Assembly (NCBI GenBank): GCA_026981855.1
Contig: JALSIB010000029.1
Location: 124,001-188,000 of the forward strand
DNA: 64,000 bases
Direction of reading: 5' to 3'
From: Methylothermaceae bacterium
GTDB taxonomy: Bacteria; Pseudomonadota; Gammaproteobacteria; Methylococcales; Methylothermaceae
The first letter of the stretch is position 1. Each line of letters opens with the position of its first letter. Shown here in pieces: positions 9,375 through 17,560 of this stretch. The notes below the pieces were generated by a model. It did no database searches. It was not told where the DNA came from and was given only the letters and a program-made list of their open reading frames with translations. A program made the translations under genes and the position numbers.

Positions 9375-10499
9375 GTGAGCTTACATAATCTCAAGCGGTC
9401 TTTTGTCGCGATGTTTCTGGGGTTGATGGGGGATGCCGCATGGGCGGACTATAAACTCAATATCCCTGTGGGGCCGGATGAAACCAGCCGGCTGATCTAC
9501 GATTTCCATATGTACGCCATCTGGATCTGCGTGGGTATCGCGGTGGTGGTGTTCGGTGTCATGTTCTATTCGATCATCAATCACCGCAAGTCCAGGCACC
9601 CGGTGCCGGCGACGTTCCACGAGAACACGTTGCTCGAGGTGGTTTGGACGATCATCCCGGTCATGATCCTGATCGGAATCGCCATCCCGGCCACCAAGGC
9701 GCTGATCAAGATAGAAGATACCAGCGATTCCGATATGACCATCAAGGTGGTTGGCTATCAGTGGAAATGGCTGTATGAATATCCCGACGAAGGAATCAAG
9801 TTCTTCAGCAGCCTGGATGCGGCCAGCAACGAGGCCCGGCAGATAGGGTCCGGCATCGATCCCAGTACCGTGCCCAATTATCTGTTGAACGTGGACAATG
9901 CCTTGGTGGTTCCGGTCAACAAGAAGATACGTTTTCAGATCACTTCGGCCGATGTGATTCATGCCTGGTGGGTGCCGGCATTCGGCTGGAAGAAGGACGC
10001 CATTCCCGGTTTCATGAACGCCGCCTGGGTGAAAATAGAAAAACCCGGTGTCTATCGCGGCCAGTGCGCCGAATTGTGTGGTCGTGACCATGGATACATG
10101 CCGATCGTGGTCAAGGCAGTGACCGAAGAGGAATACAGGGCGTGGGTGGCTCGATGGAAACAGGAACATGCCGTGGCCGCTTCCGCCGAATGGTCGATGG
10201 AACAGGCGATGAAGCGCGGCAAGGCCGCCTATAACACCCATTGTGCGAGCTGTCATCAAGCCGATGGCAGCGGAATTCCCGGAACTTTCCCCGCCCTGGC
10301 GGGAAGCGCGGTGGTGACCGGCGATCTGGATCAGAATCTCGAGATCGTACTGGAGGGCAAAAGCGCGATGCCCGCCTTCGGAGCGGATGCAAATATCAGC
10401 GACGAAGATCTGGCGGCCATCGTGACCTACATTCGTAATTCCTTCGGAAACGATACGGGTGATTTGGTCAAACCGGAAGACATCGCGGATATCCGCTGA
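9375..10499 (+). CDS. coxB: cytochrome c oxidase subunit II with fused cytochrome c domain
   Basis: Accepts electrons from cytochrome c through the CuA centre and passes them to subunit I. It has 374 residues: a signal peptide, two membrane helices (about 50-110), then a cupredoxin domain with the CuA ligands in CAELCGRDHGYM. A C-terminal cytochrome c domain follows, with heme site CASCH and a distal Met in SAMPAFG. The fused heme c makes this a caa3-type oxidase. It starts with GTG at 9375 after GAGGGGAG. It heads the coxB-coxA-(peptide)-coxC operon. Confidence 0.95.
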   Translation: MSLHNLKRSFVAMFLGLMGDAAWADYKLNIPVGPDETSRLIYDFHMYAIWICVGIAVVVFGVMFYSIINHRKSRHPVPATFHENTLLEVVWTIIPVMILIGIAIPATKALIKIEDTSDSDMTIKVVGYQWKWLYEYPDEGIKFFSSLDAASNEARQIGSGIDPSTVPNYLLNVDNALVVPVNKKIRFQITSADVIHAWWVPAFGWKKDAIPGFMNAAWVKIEKPGVYRGQCAELCGRDHGYMPIVVKAVTEEEYRAWVARWKQEHAVAASAEWSMEQAMKRGKAAYNTHCASCHQADGSGIPGTFPALAGSAVVTGDLDQNLEIVLEGKSAMPAFGADANISDEDLAAIVTYIRNSFGNDTGDLVKPEDIADIR

Positions 10500-10530
10500 A
10501 TGAATTTGCATCGTAACGAGAGGTAATGTT

Positions 10531-12138
10531 ATGGCAACGGTAGCTGATACGCACGGCGTTGAGCACGAGCACGGCCCGGCAAAGGGCATCATGCGGTGGA
10601 TCACCACCACCAACCACAAGGATATCGGGACACTCTATCTGTGTTTCGCCATGGCCATGTTTCTGGTCGGAGGGCTCATGGCCCTGATCATCCGGGCGGA
10701 GTTGTACCAGCCGGGCCTGCAACTGGTGGATCCCCATTTCTTCAACCAGATGACCACCCTCCACGCTTTGATCATGGTGTTCGGGGCGGTGATGCCCGCC
10801 TTTGCCGGATTCGCCAACTGGATGCTTCCACCCATGATCGGGGCGCCCGACATGGCGTTGCCGCGGATGAACAACTGGAGCTTCTGGGTGCTTCCCTTCG
10901 CCGCCACGATGTTGGTGATCACCCTGTTCCTGGACGGGGGCGCCGTCGCCTCGGGCTGGACGTTGTATCCGCCTCTGGTGCTGCAGATGGGAGACTCTCT
11001 GCCCTTCACCATCTTCACGGTGCATTTGCTGGGCCTTTCTTCGATCATGGCGTCGATCAATATCATCGTCACCATTTTCAATCTGCGGGCGCCCGGAATG
11101 ACGATGATGAAGATGCCCATGTTCGTCTGGACCTGGCTGATCACGGCGTTTCTGTTGATTCTGGTCATGCCTGTCCTGGCGGGCGGGGTCACCATGTTGC
11201 TGACCGACAAATACTTCGACACCAGCTTTTTCGATGCCGCCGGGGGAGGGGATCCGGTATTGTTCCAGCATATTTTCTGGTTCTTCGGTCATCCCGAGGT
11301 GTACATCATCGTCCTGCCGGCATTCGGGATCATCTCCCACGTGATTCCGGTGTTTTCGCGCAAGCCGCTTTTCGGCAAGAATTCGATGGTGTTCGCCACC
11401 GCGGTGATCGGTATTCTATCCATGATCGTCTGGGCCCACCATCAATACACCGTGGGGATGCCTGTTCCGGCCGAATTGTATTTCATGTATGCAACCATGT
11501 TGATCGCGGTTCCCACCGGCGTGAAGGTGTTCAACTGGCTGGCCACCATGTGGAAGGGGTCGCTGACTTTCGAGACCCCGATGTTGCATGCGATGGGATT
11601 TCTGGTGTTGTTCGTCTTCGGCGGCTTCACCGGTATCATGATGTCCCAGGCGCCGGCGGACTTGTATTACCATGACAATTATTTCATCGTCGCCCATTTC
11701 CACTACACCCTGGTCGGCGGGGGCGTGTGGGGGATCTTCGCCGGATTTTTCTTCTGGCTGCCCAAGTGGACCGGGCGGATGTACGATGAACGGTTGGGCA
11801 AGCTGCATTTCTGGTTGTCTTTCCTCGGCTTCAATCTTCTGTTCATGCCGCAGCATTTCCTGGGGCTGGCGGGAATGCCGCGGCGGATTCCGGACTATGC
11901 GGTGCAGTTCACCGAATTCAACCAGATGTCCACCGTCGGCGCTTTCATCTTCGGTTTCTCCCAGTTGCTGCTGATCTACATCGCCTACAAGGCGATCAAG
12001 GGTGAAGGGGAAAAAGCCACTGACGAGGTGTGGGAAGGCGCCAAATCCCATGGTCTGGAATGGAACCTGCCTTCTCCCATGCCCTATCATCACTCCTTTG
12101 AAGGGGTGAACATCGGCAAGGCGATCGAGGACGAATAA
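10531..12138 (+). CDS. coxA: cytochrome c oxidase subunit I
   Basis: The catalytic subunit, with low-spin heme a and the heme a3-CuB centre that reduces O2 to water and pumps protons. It has 535 residues and 12 predicted membrane helices. HPEVYI carries the CuB His and the cross-linked Tyr, and HHQYTVG supplies two further CuB His ligands. The pair of histidines in HFHYTLVGG ligates the hemes, and the N-terminal TTTNHKDIGTLY is typical. An ATG at 10531 follows GAGAGG. It lies 31 bases after coxB. Confidence 0.97.
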   Translation: MATVADTHGVEHEHGPAKGIMRWITTTNHKDIGTLYLCFAMAMFLVGGLMALIIRAELYQPGLQLVDPHFFNQMTTLHALIMVFGAVMPAFAGFANWMLPPMIGAPDMALPRMNNWSFWVLPFAATMLVITLFLDGGAVASGWTLYPPLVLQMGDSLPFTIFTVHLLGLSSIMASINIIVTIFNLRAPGMTMMKMPMFVWTWLITAFLLILVMPVLAGGVTMLLTDKYFDTSFFDAAGGGDPVLFQHIFWFFGHPEVYIIVLPAFGIISHVIPVFSRKPLFGKNSMVFATAVIGILSMIVWAHHQYTVGMPVPAELYFMYATMLIAVPTGVKVFNWLATMWKGSLTFETPMLHAMGFLVLFVFGGFTGIMMSQAPADLYYHDNYFIVAHFHYTLVGGGVWGIFAGFFFWLPKWTGRMYDERLGKLHFWLSFLGFNLLFMPQHFLGLAGMPRRIPDYAVQFTEFNQMSTVGAFIFGFSQLLLIYIAYKAIKGEGEKATDEVWEGAKSHGLEWNLPSPMPYHHSFEGVNIGKAIEDE

Positions 12139-12206
12139 TTCAGTGCTTGATGCATCCTCCTCCGGACGGCTCCGGGGGAGGGTGCCATCGCCGGAGAGGC
12201 CTGTTT

Positions 12207-12314
12207 ATGGATATACGCAAGAAGAATCTGATTTTCGCCGCGGCCTTGGGATTGCTGGTGGTCGTGATCTATATCCTGGCGCTGAAAGATGTCCTGGGAA
12301 AGATTTTCGGATGA
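12207..12314 (+). CDS. 35-residue single-helix membrane peptide in the cox operon
   Basis: A short frame beginning MDIRKKNLIFAAALGLLVVV. It has a basic start, one membrane helix (about residues 8-26) and a C-terminal KDVLGKIFG. A GAGAGG ribosome site lies 6 bases upstream. Many proteobacteria carry a peptide of this size and shape between coxA and coxC, annotated as cytochrome oxidase small assembly protein. Position, ribosome site and topology support a real gene; the exact role is unknown. Confidence 0.7.
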   Translation: MDIRKKNLIFAAALGLLVVVIYILALKDVLGKIFG

Positions 12315-12367
12315 TGAAATGCTTGGGTGTTTGAATTTCGAAGAAAAAAAGACAAGGGGGAGCGGTT

Positions 12368-13240
12368 ATGTCGACAGCGAGCGGTAACTACTATTTGCCT
12401 CATGTGGCCAGATGGCCCATCGTGGGTTCCATCGGCCTGTTTACGATGTTGGGAGGGTTCTCCCTGAAGTTGATAGGCGTCGGTGCGGGTGCTTTTTTCA
12501 TGGCCCTCGGTGCCCTGATCATTATCGGCATGATGTTCGGATGGTTCGGCGAGGTCATCCGGGAAGGGCTGCAAGGGCTCTATAACGACCAGGTGGAACG
12601 CTCGTTCCGTTGGGGCATGATCTGGTTCATCGCTTCGGAAGTGATGTTTTTCGCCTGCTTCTTTGGCAGCCTGCTCTACATCCGGATGTACGTGATTCCC
12701 TGGTTGGGCGGGGAAGGAACCACCGGCGTGGGTGAGTTCACCAACATGCTGTGGCCGGATTTCGCACCCGAGTGGCCCACCAACGGACCGGCAAGAATCG
12801 GCGGGGAGTTCGAGCCCATGGGAGCCTGGGGCATTCCCGCCCTCAACACCCTGATTCTGTTGTCAAGTGGTGTGACCGTGACATGGGCACATTGGGGGTT
12901 GCTGAAGAACAACCGGCCTCAATTTGTCAAAGGACTCATCGCCACCATCGCCCTGGGCTTCACTTTCGTGTTGTTCCAGGCGTACGAGTACTATCACGCC
13001 TATACGGAAATGGGCCTGACTCTGGGTGCCGGTATTTATGGATCCACTTTCTTCATGCTGACCGGTTTCCACGGCATGCATGTGACCATCGGGGCGATCT
13101 TCCTGACCGTGGTGCTGCTTCGGGCCTTGCGGGGGCACTTCGATGCGGAACATCATTTCGCCTTTGAAGCCGCTGCCTGGTACTGGCACTTCGTGGATGT
13201 GGTCTGGCTGGGTTTGTTTATCTTCGTGTACTGGCTCTGA
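12368..13240 (+). CDS. coxC: cytochrome c oxidase subunit III
   Basis: A core membrane subunit that stabilises subunit I and the proton path. It has 290 residues and seven membrane helices. Family motifs include RWGMIWFIASEVMFFACFF, GFHGMHVTIG, HFAFEAAAWYWHFVDVVWL and the final FVYWL. The start ATG at 12368 follows AAGGGGGAGCGGTT. It ends the oxidase structural operon just ahead of a bidirectional hairpin. Confidence 0.96.
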   Translation: MSTASGNYYLPHVARWPIVGSIGLFTMLGGFSLKLIGVGAGAFFMALGALIIIGMMFGWFGEVIREGLQGLYNDQVERSFRWGMIWFIASEVMFFACFFGSLLYIRMYVIPWLGGEGTTGVGEFTNMLWPDFAPEWPTNGPARIGGEFEPMGAWGIPALNTLILLSSGVTVTWAHWGLLKNNRPQFVKGLIATIALGFTFVLFQAYEYYHAYTEMGLTLGAGIYGSTFFMLTGFHGMHVTIGAIFLTVVLLRALRGHFDAEHHFAFEAAAWYWHFVDVVWLGLFIFVYWL

Positions 13241-13260
13241 CCGGAAATTCGATCCGCTTG

Positions 13261-13292
13261 AAAAAGGCGCTACCGGGGTGGCGCCTTTTTTT
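13261..13292. terminator. bidirectional terminator between coxC and the DUF2909 gene
   Basis: AAAAAGGCGC and GCGCCTTTTTTT flank a 10-base loop that itself can pair (CC with GG). It has an A-run on one side and a T-run on the other, as expected between convergent genes. The stop codon of the minus-strand gene lies inside it. Confidence 0.85.
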
Positions 13293-13512
13293 GTTGGACC
13301 GGAGCGGGTCTGATGCCGTGGGGTTTTATCCAGCCCCGGCTGGCGGCGAACAGAAGAAAGAAAAAGAGTACCAGGGACATCGAGATGCGGGTCGTGAGGG
13401 CCTTGGCGGTCCTTGGGGAGTGGCTCTTGTCGTGCAGGAGATAATACAGCGCGGAACCGAGGCTGAAGATGATGCCGACGAAGGCGGTGAAGATGAAGAA
13501 TTTGATCAACAT
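13270..13512 (-). CDS. DUF2909 family twin-helix membrane protein
   Basis: An 80-residue protein with two membrane helices separated by a short basic loop (HDKSHSPRTAKALTTRISMS). This matches the DUF2909 family usually encoded beside SURF1 and coxC in Proteobacteria. I chose the ATG at 13512 (MLIKFFIFTAF); a start at 13560 would overlap SURF1. It is divergent from SURF1 with a 26-base gap. The function is unknown. Confidence 0.75.
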   Translation of the reverse strand: MLIKFFIFTAFVGIIFSLGSALYYLLHDKSHSPRTAKALTTRISMSLVLFFFLLFAASRGWIKPHGIRPAPVQQKKAPPR

Positions 13513-13538
13513 GATTATAACCTGATGGAAATCAGGAC

Positions 13539-14279
13539 ATGGTAAAGACCCCTCGTCCATTTTTCAAAGCGGGATGGCGGTTGACCGGCTTGACCTTTGC
13601 CGCCGTGGCCTTGTTCCTGGCGTTGGGCGCGTGGCAATTGCGGCGGGCCGGGGAAAAACAGGCCTTGTTGGATCTCCAGCAGCGCCAACTGCAGCGGCCT
13701 GCCATCAGGCTCCAAGGGGAAGAAACCCTGGCGGAACTGGGCCGCTATCGCAAAGTGATCGTCACCGGAATTTGGGATCCCGATCACCAGATCCTGCTCG
13801 ACAGCCGGACCTATCGGGGCAAGGTGGGGTATGAGGTCTTGACGCCCCTGGAAACAGGGGGTGGCAAGGTGATTCTGATCAATCGAGGATGGGTGCCGCT
13901 GGGGGGTACCCGGGAACGATTGCCGGATATCAGGATCGAGCGTAAAAAGGTGACGATTCGGGGGCGGACGGATCGCTTTCCCCGCATGGGAATGCAGCTT
14001 CAGGGAATGAGAGCGCCTTCCCCCGGGTGGCCGAGTGTGGTTCAGGAACTGGTTCCCGAAGTGATCGCCGGGCGAATGAACAAACATGTGTTCGACTTCC
14101 AGATAAAAATGGACGAGGATCTGCCGGATGGTTATGTGAGACAGTGGCGATTGGATTACATCAAACCAGAGCGGCATATCGGATATGCGTTGCAGTGGTT
14201 CATCTTTGCGGCGATAGCGCTGGGATTGTGGTTATGGTTTGGTTTCAAGAGAGCCAGGGAGAATGTAACGGGTGACTGA
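13539..14279 (+). CDS. SURF1 family cytochrome oxidase assembly protein
   Basis: Helps insert heme a into oxidase subunit I. It has 246 residues: an N-terminal membrane helix (about 12-33) ending in LGAWQLRRAGEK, and a periplasmic domain with the SURF1 signatures LDSRTYRGKVGYEVLTPL and INRGWVPLG. The second membrane helix near the C-terminus begins at HIGYALQWF. Its end overlaps the next gene by 8 bases. Confidence 0.93.
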   Translation: MVKTPRPFFKAGWRLTGLTFAAVALFLALGAWQLRRAGEKQALLDLQQRQLQRPAIRLQGEETLAELGRYRKVIVTGIWDPDHQILLDSRTYRGKVGYEVLTPLETGGGKVILINRGWVPLGGTRERLPDIRIERKKVTIRGRTDRFPRMGMQLQGMRAPSPGWPSVVQELVPEVIAGRMNKHVFDFQIKMDEDLPDGYVRQWRLDYIKPERHIGYALQWFIFAAIALGLWLWFGFKRARENVTGD

Positions 14280-14883
14280 AGGGAAAAGTTCACGAAGTGG
14301 AATATGGGTGGTGCTGCTGATCTTTTTCATGGGGGCGGCGCCATTTTTCGGGGCGTTGTATCTGGTGAAACATCCGGGTCTGTGGGGTACCCAGGGGAAC
14401 AAGGGAAGGTTGATCCAGCCGCCCGTCCCTGTCCAATACGATGTCTTTCATCCCGTTGCCGGCGATTTGTCCAGAAGGCATCCGCTCAAGGAGATCCGCG
14501 GGCGCTGGGTGATCCTGCATCCTCTGACGGGTGGAAATCAGGAAGACTGTCGCAAGATTCTCGAGGATACGCGCAGGCTGCACCCCCTGTTCAGCAAGGA
14601 TATTCCAAGAGTGCGGCGCCTTGCCGTGTGGAGCCGGCGAACACCTCCGGATCCCGGCTTTCGGGACTGGCTGGAACAGGACCGGGATCTCTATCTGGCC
14701 AAGACCGGCGAGGGTTTCTTTTCGGACCTTGCCGGGCATATTCTCCACGCCCCTTTGCGCTGTGGTCAGGTGGTCATCATGGATCCCTTGGGAAATTTGA
14801 TGATGTGGTATGATGCCGGGTTCGACCCTTACGACCTGTATCATGATTTGAAGCGTTTGCTCAAAGCCTCCCAGATCGGCTGA
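14272..14883 (+). CDS. conserved membrane-anchored protein of the cox cluster, unknown function
   Basis: A 203-residue protein. It has one N-terminal membrane helix (about 11-31), a proline-rich linker, then a soluble domain of about 150 residues, presumably periplasmic. The segment RGRWVILHPLTGG and the ending VVIMDPLGNLMMWYDAGFDP resemble the core strands of thioredoxin-like SCO proteins. The CxxxC copper motif of SCO is absent, with only single cysteines (about residues 84 and 162). Proteins of this kind occur between SURF1 and ctaA in other gammaproteobacteria. The start is the GTG at 14272, overlapping SURF1, which suggests translational coupling. Confidence 0.65.
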   Translation: MTEGKSSRSGIWVVLLIFFMGAAPFFGALYLVKHPGLWGTQGNKGRLIQPPVPVQYDVFHPVAGDLSRRHPLKEIRGRWVILHPLTGGNQEDCRKILEDTRRLHPLFSKDIPRVRRLAVWSRRTPPDPGFRDWLEQDRDLYLAKTGEGFFSDLAGHILHAPLRCGQVVIMDPLGNLMMWYDAGFDPYDLYHDLKRLLKASQIG

Positions 14884-14891
14884 ATCTTCCG

Positions 14892-16895
14892 ATGATCTAT
14901 AGAAAGTTTTTCCTCCTGACCTTGATTTTGATTCTGGCCACCCTGGCGCTGGGGATTTACGTTCGTGCCAGTGGTGGCGGGCTGGCTTGTCCGGATGCGC
15001 CTGCCTGTTTTGGTTCCTGGTGGCCCCCCGAGTCACTGCCCGGCGATGTGCTGAAACAGTATCCCGGGCATTTCTACGATTCCAGCGCCGCGAGGCTGCA
15101 GATGGGGCACCGCTTGCTGGGGGCGGCGACCGGCATCATCCTGGTGGGACTGTTTCTCGCTTCCTGGTGGCAGCGCCGCAGGCTTGTCGCCACAGGCGCG
15201 AGTGCCGTGTTGTTGCTTTTTTGGGGCGTGCAGACGGGATTGGGTGTCATGGTCGTCCACAGTCACCTCATGCCGCTGCTGGTGCTTGCCCACTGGCTGG
15301 TGGCAGTGTCGATGGCCGTGGTCGCCTGGAAAGCGTATTTGCGCCTTTCGCCCGCCGAGTGGGTGACATACACTCATACTGCAGGGTTGCGCAGGCTGGC
15401 GGTTGCCGCCGGATGGCTGATCTTTCTGCAAATGCTCCTGGGGGTGTGGGTGGGCGCCAACTTTGCCGGTCTGTCCTGCCCCGATTTTCCTACCTGTCAT
15501 GGGCAATGGCTGCCGCAAGTGGACTGGGGGGCGTTCGATCCGGCCAGGCTGGGCCTGACCGGCTGGGCGCTTCCCGACCAGGAAGCCAAGATGTTCCTGC
15601 ACTGGCTACACCGGGTCGGGGCGTTGTCGTCTTTTTTGATTTTGTTCCTGCTCGGGATTTCCATCAGTTCCAATCCCAGGGTTCCTCACCTCAGTAAGGG
15701 CGGATTGCTGCTGAATTTCTTGCTGTTGGTGGTGATCGGCCTGGGATTGTCGCTGGTGATCAAGGAGGCGCCACCGGTACTGGTCATGGCGCATGGCGTG
15801 ACGGCCGTGATCATTTTGTTGGTGGTGACCGGTGTGGCCGCGTTTCTGCGTCAAGGGCCGCCGCTTGAGTTGCCGGCAAAGGAGACGGCCGGCGTGCCTG
15901 CGGAAAAGGCGCCGCCTTCGCCAGTCAGGGAAGTCCCGGCCGGGCCCGTCGATCTCTATGCCCGGCTGTCCCAACAATTGGGCAAGACCCGTTCGGGGTT
16001 GACGGGATTCCTCGCTTCCCTGCCCCTTGCGGGAAGGACGCTCGACCAGGAGACGCTCGAAGAGATCGAGACCCATCTGCTGATGGCGGACGTGGGTGTC
16101 GATGCGACCCGGCAGATCATAGACCGCCTGACATCCAGGTTGGCGCGCCACCAGCTTCAGGATGCCGGTGAGGTGATGCGGGCATTGCACGATACCTTGC
16201 TGGAAATTCTGGCGCCCTGCAGCGAGCCGTTGAAAATCGATGCCTCCCAACGGCCGTTTGTGATTCTGGTGGTGGGGGTCAATGGTGTCGGCAAGACCAC
16301 CACCATAGGAAAATTGGCCAAACGACTGCAGAATCAGGGGCACAGTGTCATGCTCGCGGCGGGCGACACCTTCAGAGCGGCAGCGGTGGACCAGCTCAAG
16401 GTATGGGGCGAGCGCAACGGCGTGCCCGTGGTGGCGCAGGAAACCGGCGCCGATTCTGCATCGGTGATTTTCGACGCCTTTCAGGCGGCCAAGGCGAGGG
16501 GAATCAACGTGCTCATCGCCGATACGGCCGGGCGTTTGCATACCAAATCCAACCTGATGGAAGAGCTGGCCAAGATCAAACGCATCATGGCCAAACTGGA
16601 TCCCACCGCCCCCCATGAAGTGCTGTTGGTGCTCGATTCGACCACTGGCCAGAACGCTCTGTCCCAGACCGAACAGTTCAATCAGGCTGTCGGCGTGAGC
16701 GGAATCGTCCTGACCAAACTCGATGGTACTGCGAAAGGGGGCGTCATCTTCGCCCTGGCCAAACGATATGGTATTCCCATCCGTTACATCGGTATTGGAG
16801 AAGGGGTGGACGATTTGCAGGACTTCGATGCCCGGGCGTTTGTCGATGCGTTGTTTGCCGGGCAAAAGGCCATGGAAACCCCGACACTGCATTAG
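14892..16895 (+). CDS. ctaA-ftsY: heme A synthase fused to SRP receptor GTPase (CtaA-FtsY fusion)
   Basis: One uninterrupted 667-residue frame. Residues 1-320 are heme A synthase (COX15/CtaA): eight membrane helices, paired cysteines C33/C39 and C196/C202, and heme-ligand histidines in GHFYD, MGHR, VHSH, LAHW, FLHWLHR and MAHG. Residues 321-352 form a Pro/Glu/Ala-rich linker. Residues 353-667 are the FtsY NG domain: N-domain LYARLSQQLGKTRSGL, P-loop GVNGVGKT (462-469), DTFRAAAVDQ, DTAGR (544-548) and TKLDGTAKGG. The usual acidic A domain of FtsY is missing, and the CtaA helices would tether FtsY to the membrane instead. The gene lies where the cox cluster (ctaA) meets the ftsYEX cluster, so fusion could follow loss of the ctaA stop. 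A GTG at 15894 with its own ribosome site could give free FtsY. Confidence 0.93.
   Translation: MIYRKFFLLTLILILATLALGIYVRASGGGLACPDAPACFGSWWPPESLPGDVLKQYPGHFYDSSAARLQMGHRLLGAATGIILVGLFLASWWQRRRLVATGASAVLLLFWGVQTGLGVMVVHSHLMPLLVLAHWLVAVSMAVVAWKAYLRLSPAEWVTYTHTAGLRRLAVAAGWLIFLQMLLGVWVGANFAGLSCPDFPTCHGQWLPQVDWGAFDPARLGLTGWALPDQEAKMFLHWLHRVGALSSFLILFLLGISISSNPRVPHLSKGGLLLNFLLLVVIGLGLSLVIKEAPPVLVMAHGVTAVIILLVVTGVAAFLRQGPPLELPAKETAGVPAEKAPPSPVREVPAGPVDLYARLSQQLGKTRSGLTGFLASLPLAGRTLDQETLEEIETHLLMADVGVDATRQIIDRLTSRLARHQLQDAGEVMRALHDTLLEILAPCSEPLKIDASQRPFVILVVGVNGVGKTTTIGKLAKRLQNQGHSVMLAAGDTFRAAAVDQLKVWGERNGVPVVAQETGADSASVIFDAFQAAKARGINVLIADTAGRLHTKSNLMEELAKIKRIMAKLDPTAPHEVLLVLDSTTGQNALSQTEQFNQAVGVSGIVLTKLDGTAKGGVIFALAKRYGIPIRYIGIGEGVDDLQDFDARAFVDALFAGQKAMETPTLH
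15878..15896 (+). promoter_or_regulatory. internal ribosome site and GTG start for a free FtsY form
   Basis: AAAGGAG at 15878-15884 stands 9 bases before an in-frame GTG (15894-15896, codon 335 of the fusion), right at the junction of the two domains. Initiation here would make a 333-residue FtsY without the membrane part. This is inferred from spacing and sequence only. Confidence 0.5.
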
Positions 16896-16906
16896 CGCTG
16901 GCCGCC

Positions 16907-17560
16907 GTGTTGCAGTTCGATCAGGTCACCAAGTCCTATCCGGGGAGCGGTGATGTCCTCAGAGGTGTCAGCTTCCAGATAGAGCGGGGGGAAATGGTCT
17001 TTGTTTCGGGTCATTCGGGCGCCGGCAAGAGCACCCTGCTTCGCTTGACGGCTTTGATGGAACGTCCCACCCGGGGCGCGATTCTTCTCAATGGACAAAA
17101 CGTGGGCCGTCTGCCCAATCGCAAGATACCCTTCGTCCGGCGCCGTCTTGGGCTGATATTCCAGGATTATCGGCTGATTCATGACCGGACCGTCTACGAT
17201 AACGTGGCGATGCCCTTGTTGATTGCGGGCTTCGGCCCGGAAGAGACGGACCATCGCACCCGCGCGGCGCTCAACAAGGTCGGGCTGGCGGGGTTCGAGC
17301 GGCGCTATCCGGTCACTCTGTCCGGCGGCGAGCAGCAACGGGTGGGAATCGCCCGCGCCATCGTCACCCGGCCGCCCATGATTCTCGCCGATGAACCCAC
17401 CGGGAATCTCGATCCGGATTTGTCGCTGGAAATCATGGCGATGTTTCGTGAATTCAACCAGGTGGGGGTGACCATGTTGATCGTCAGTCACGACCAGGCG
17501 CTGGTTTCCCGATTTGCCGGCCGGGTGCTGCATCTGGAGCGGGGGCGGCTGGTGGAATGA
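16907..17560 (+). CDS. ftsE: cell division ATP-binding protein FtsE
   Basis: The ABC ATPase of the FtsEX complex, which activates periplasmic amidases during septation. It has 217 residues. Walker A is GHSGAGKST (about 35-43), the Q-loop is IFQDYRLI, the signature is LSGGEQQRV, Walker B is [14 protein letters not shown], and the switch His is in VSHD. It starts with GTG at 16907, 11 bases after the ctaA-ftsY stop, and overlaps ftsX by 4 bases, giving the standard ftsY-ftsE-ftsX order. Confidence 0.95.
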   Translation: MLQFDQVTKSYPGSGDVLRGVSFQIERGEMVFVSGHSGAGKSTLLRLTALMERPTRGAILLNGQNVGRLPNRKIPFVRRRLGLIFQDYRLIHDRTVYDNVAMPLLIAGFGPEETDHRTRAALNKVGLAGFERRYPVTLSGGEQQRVGIARAIVTRPPMILADEPTGNLDPDLSLEIMAMFREFNQVGVTMLIVSHDQALVSRFAGRVLHLERGRLVE

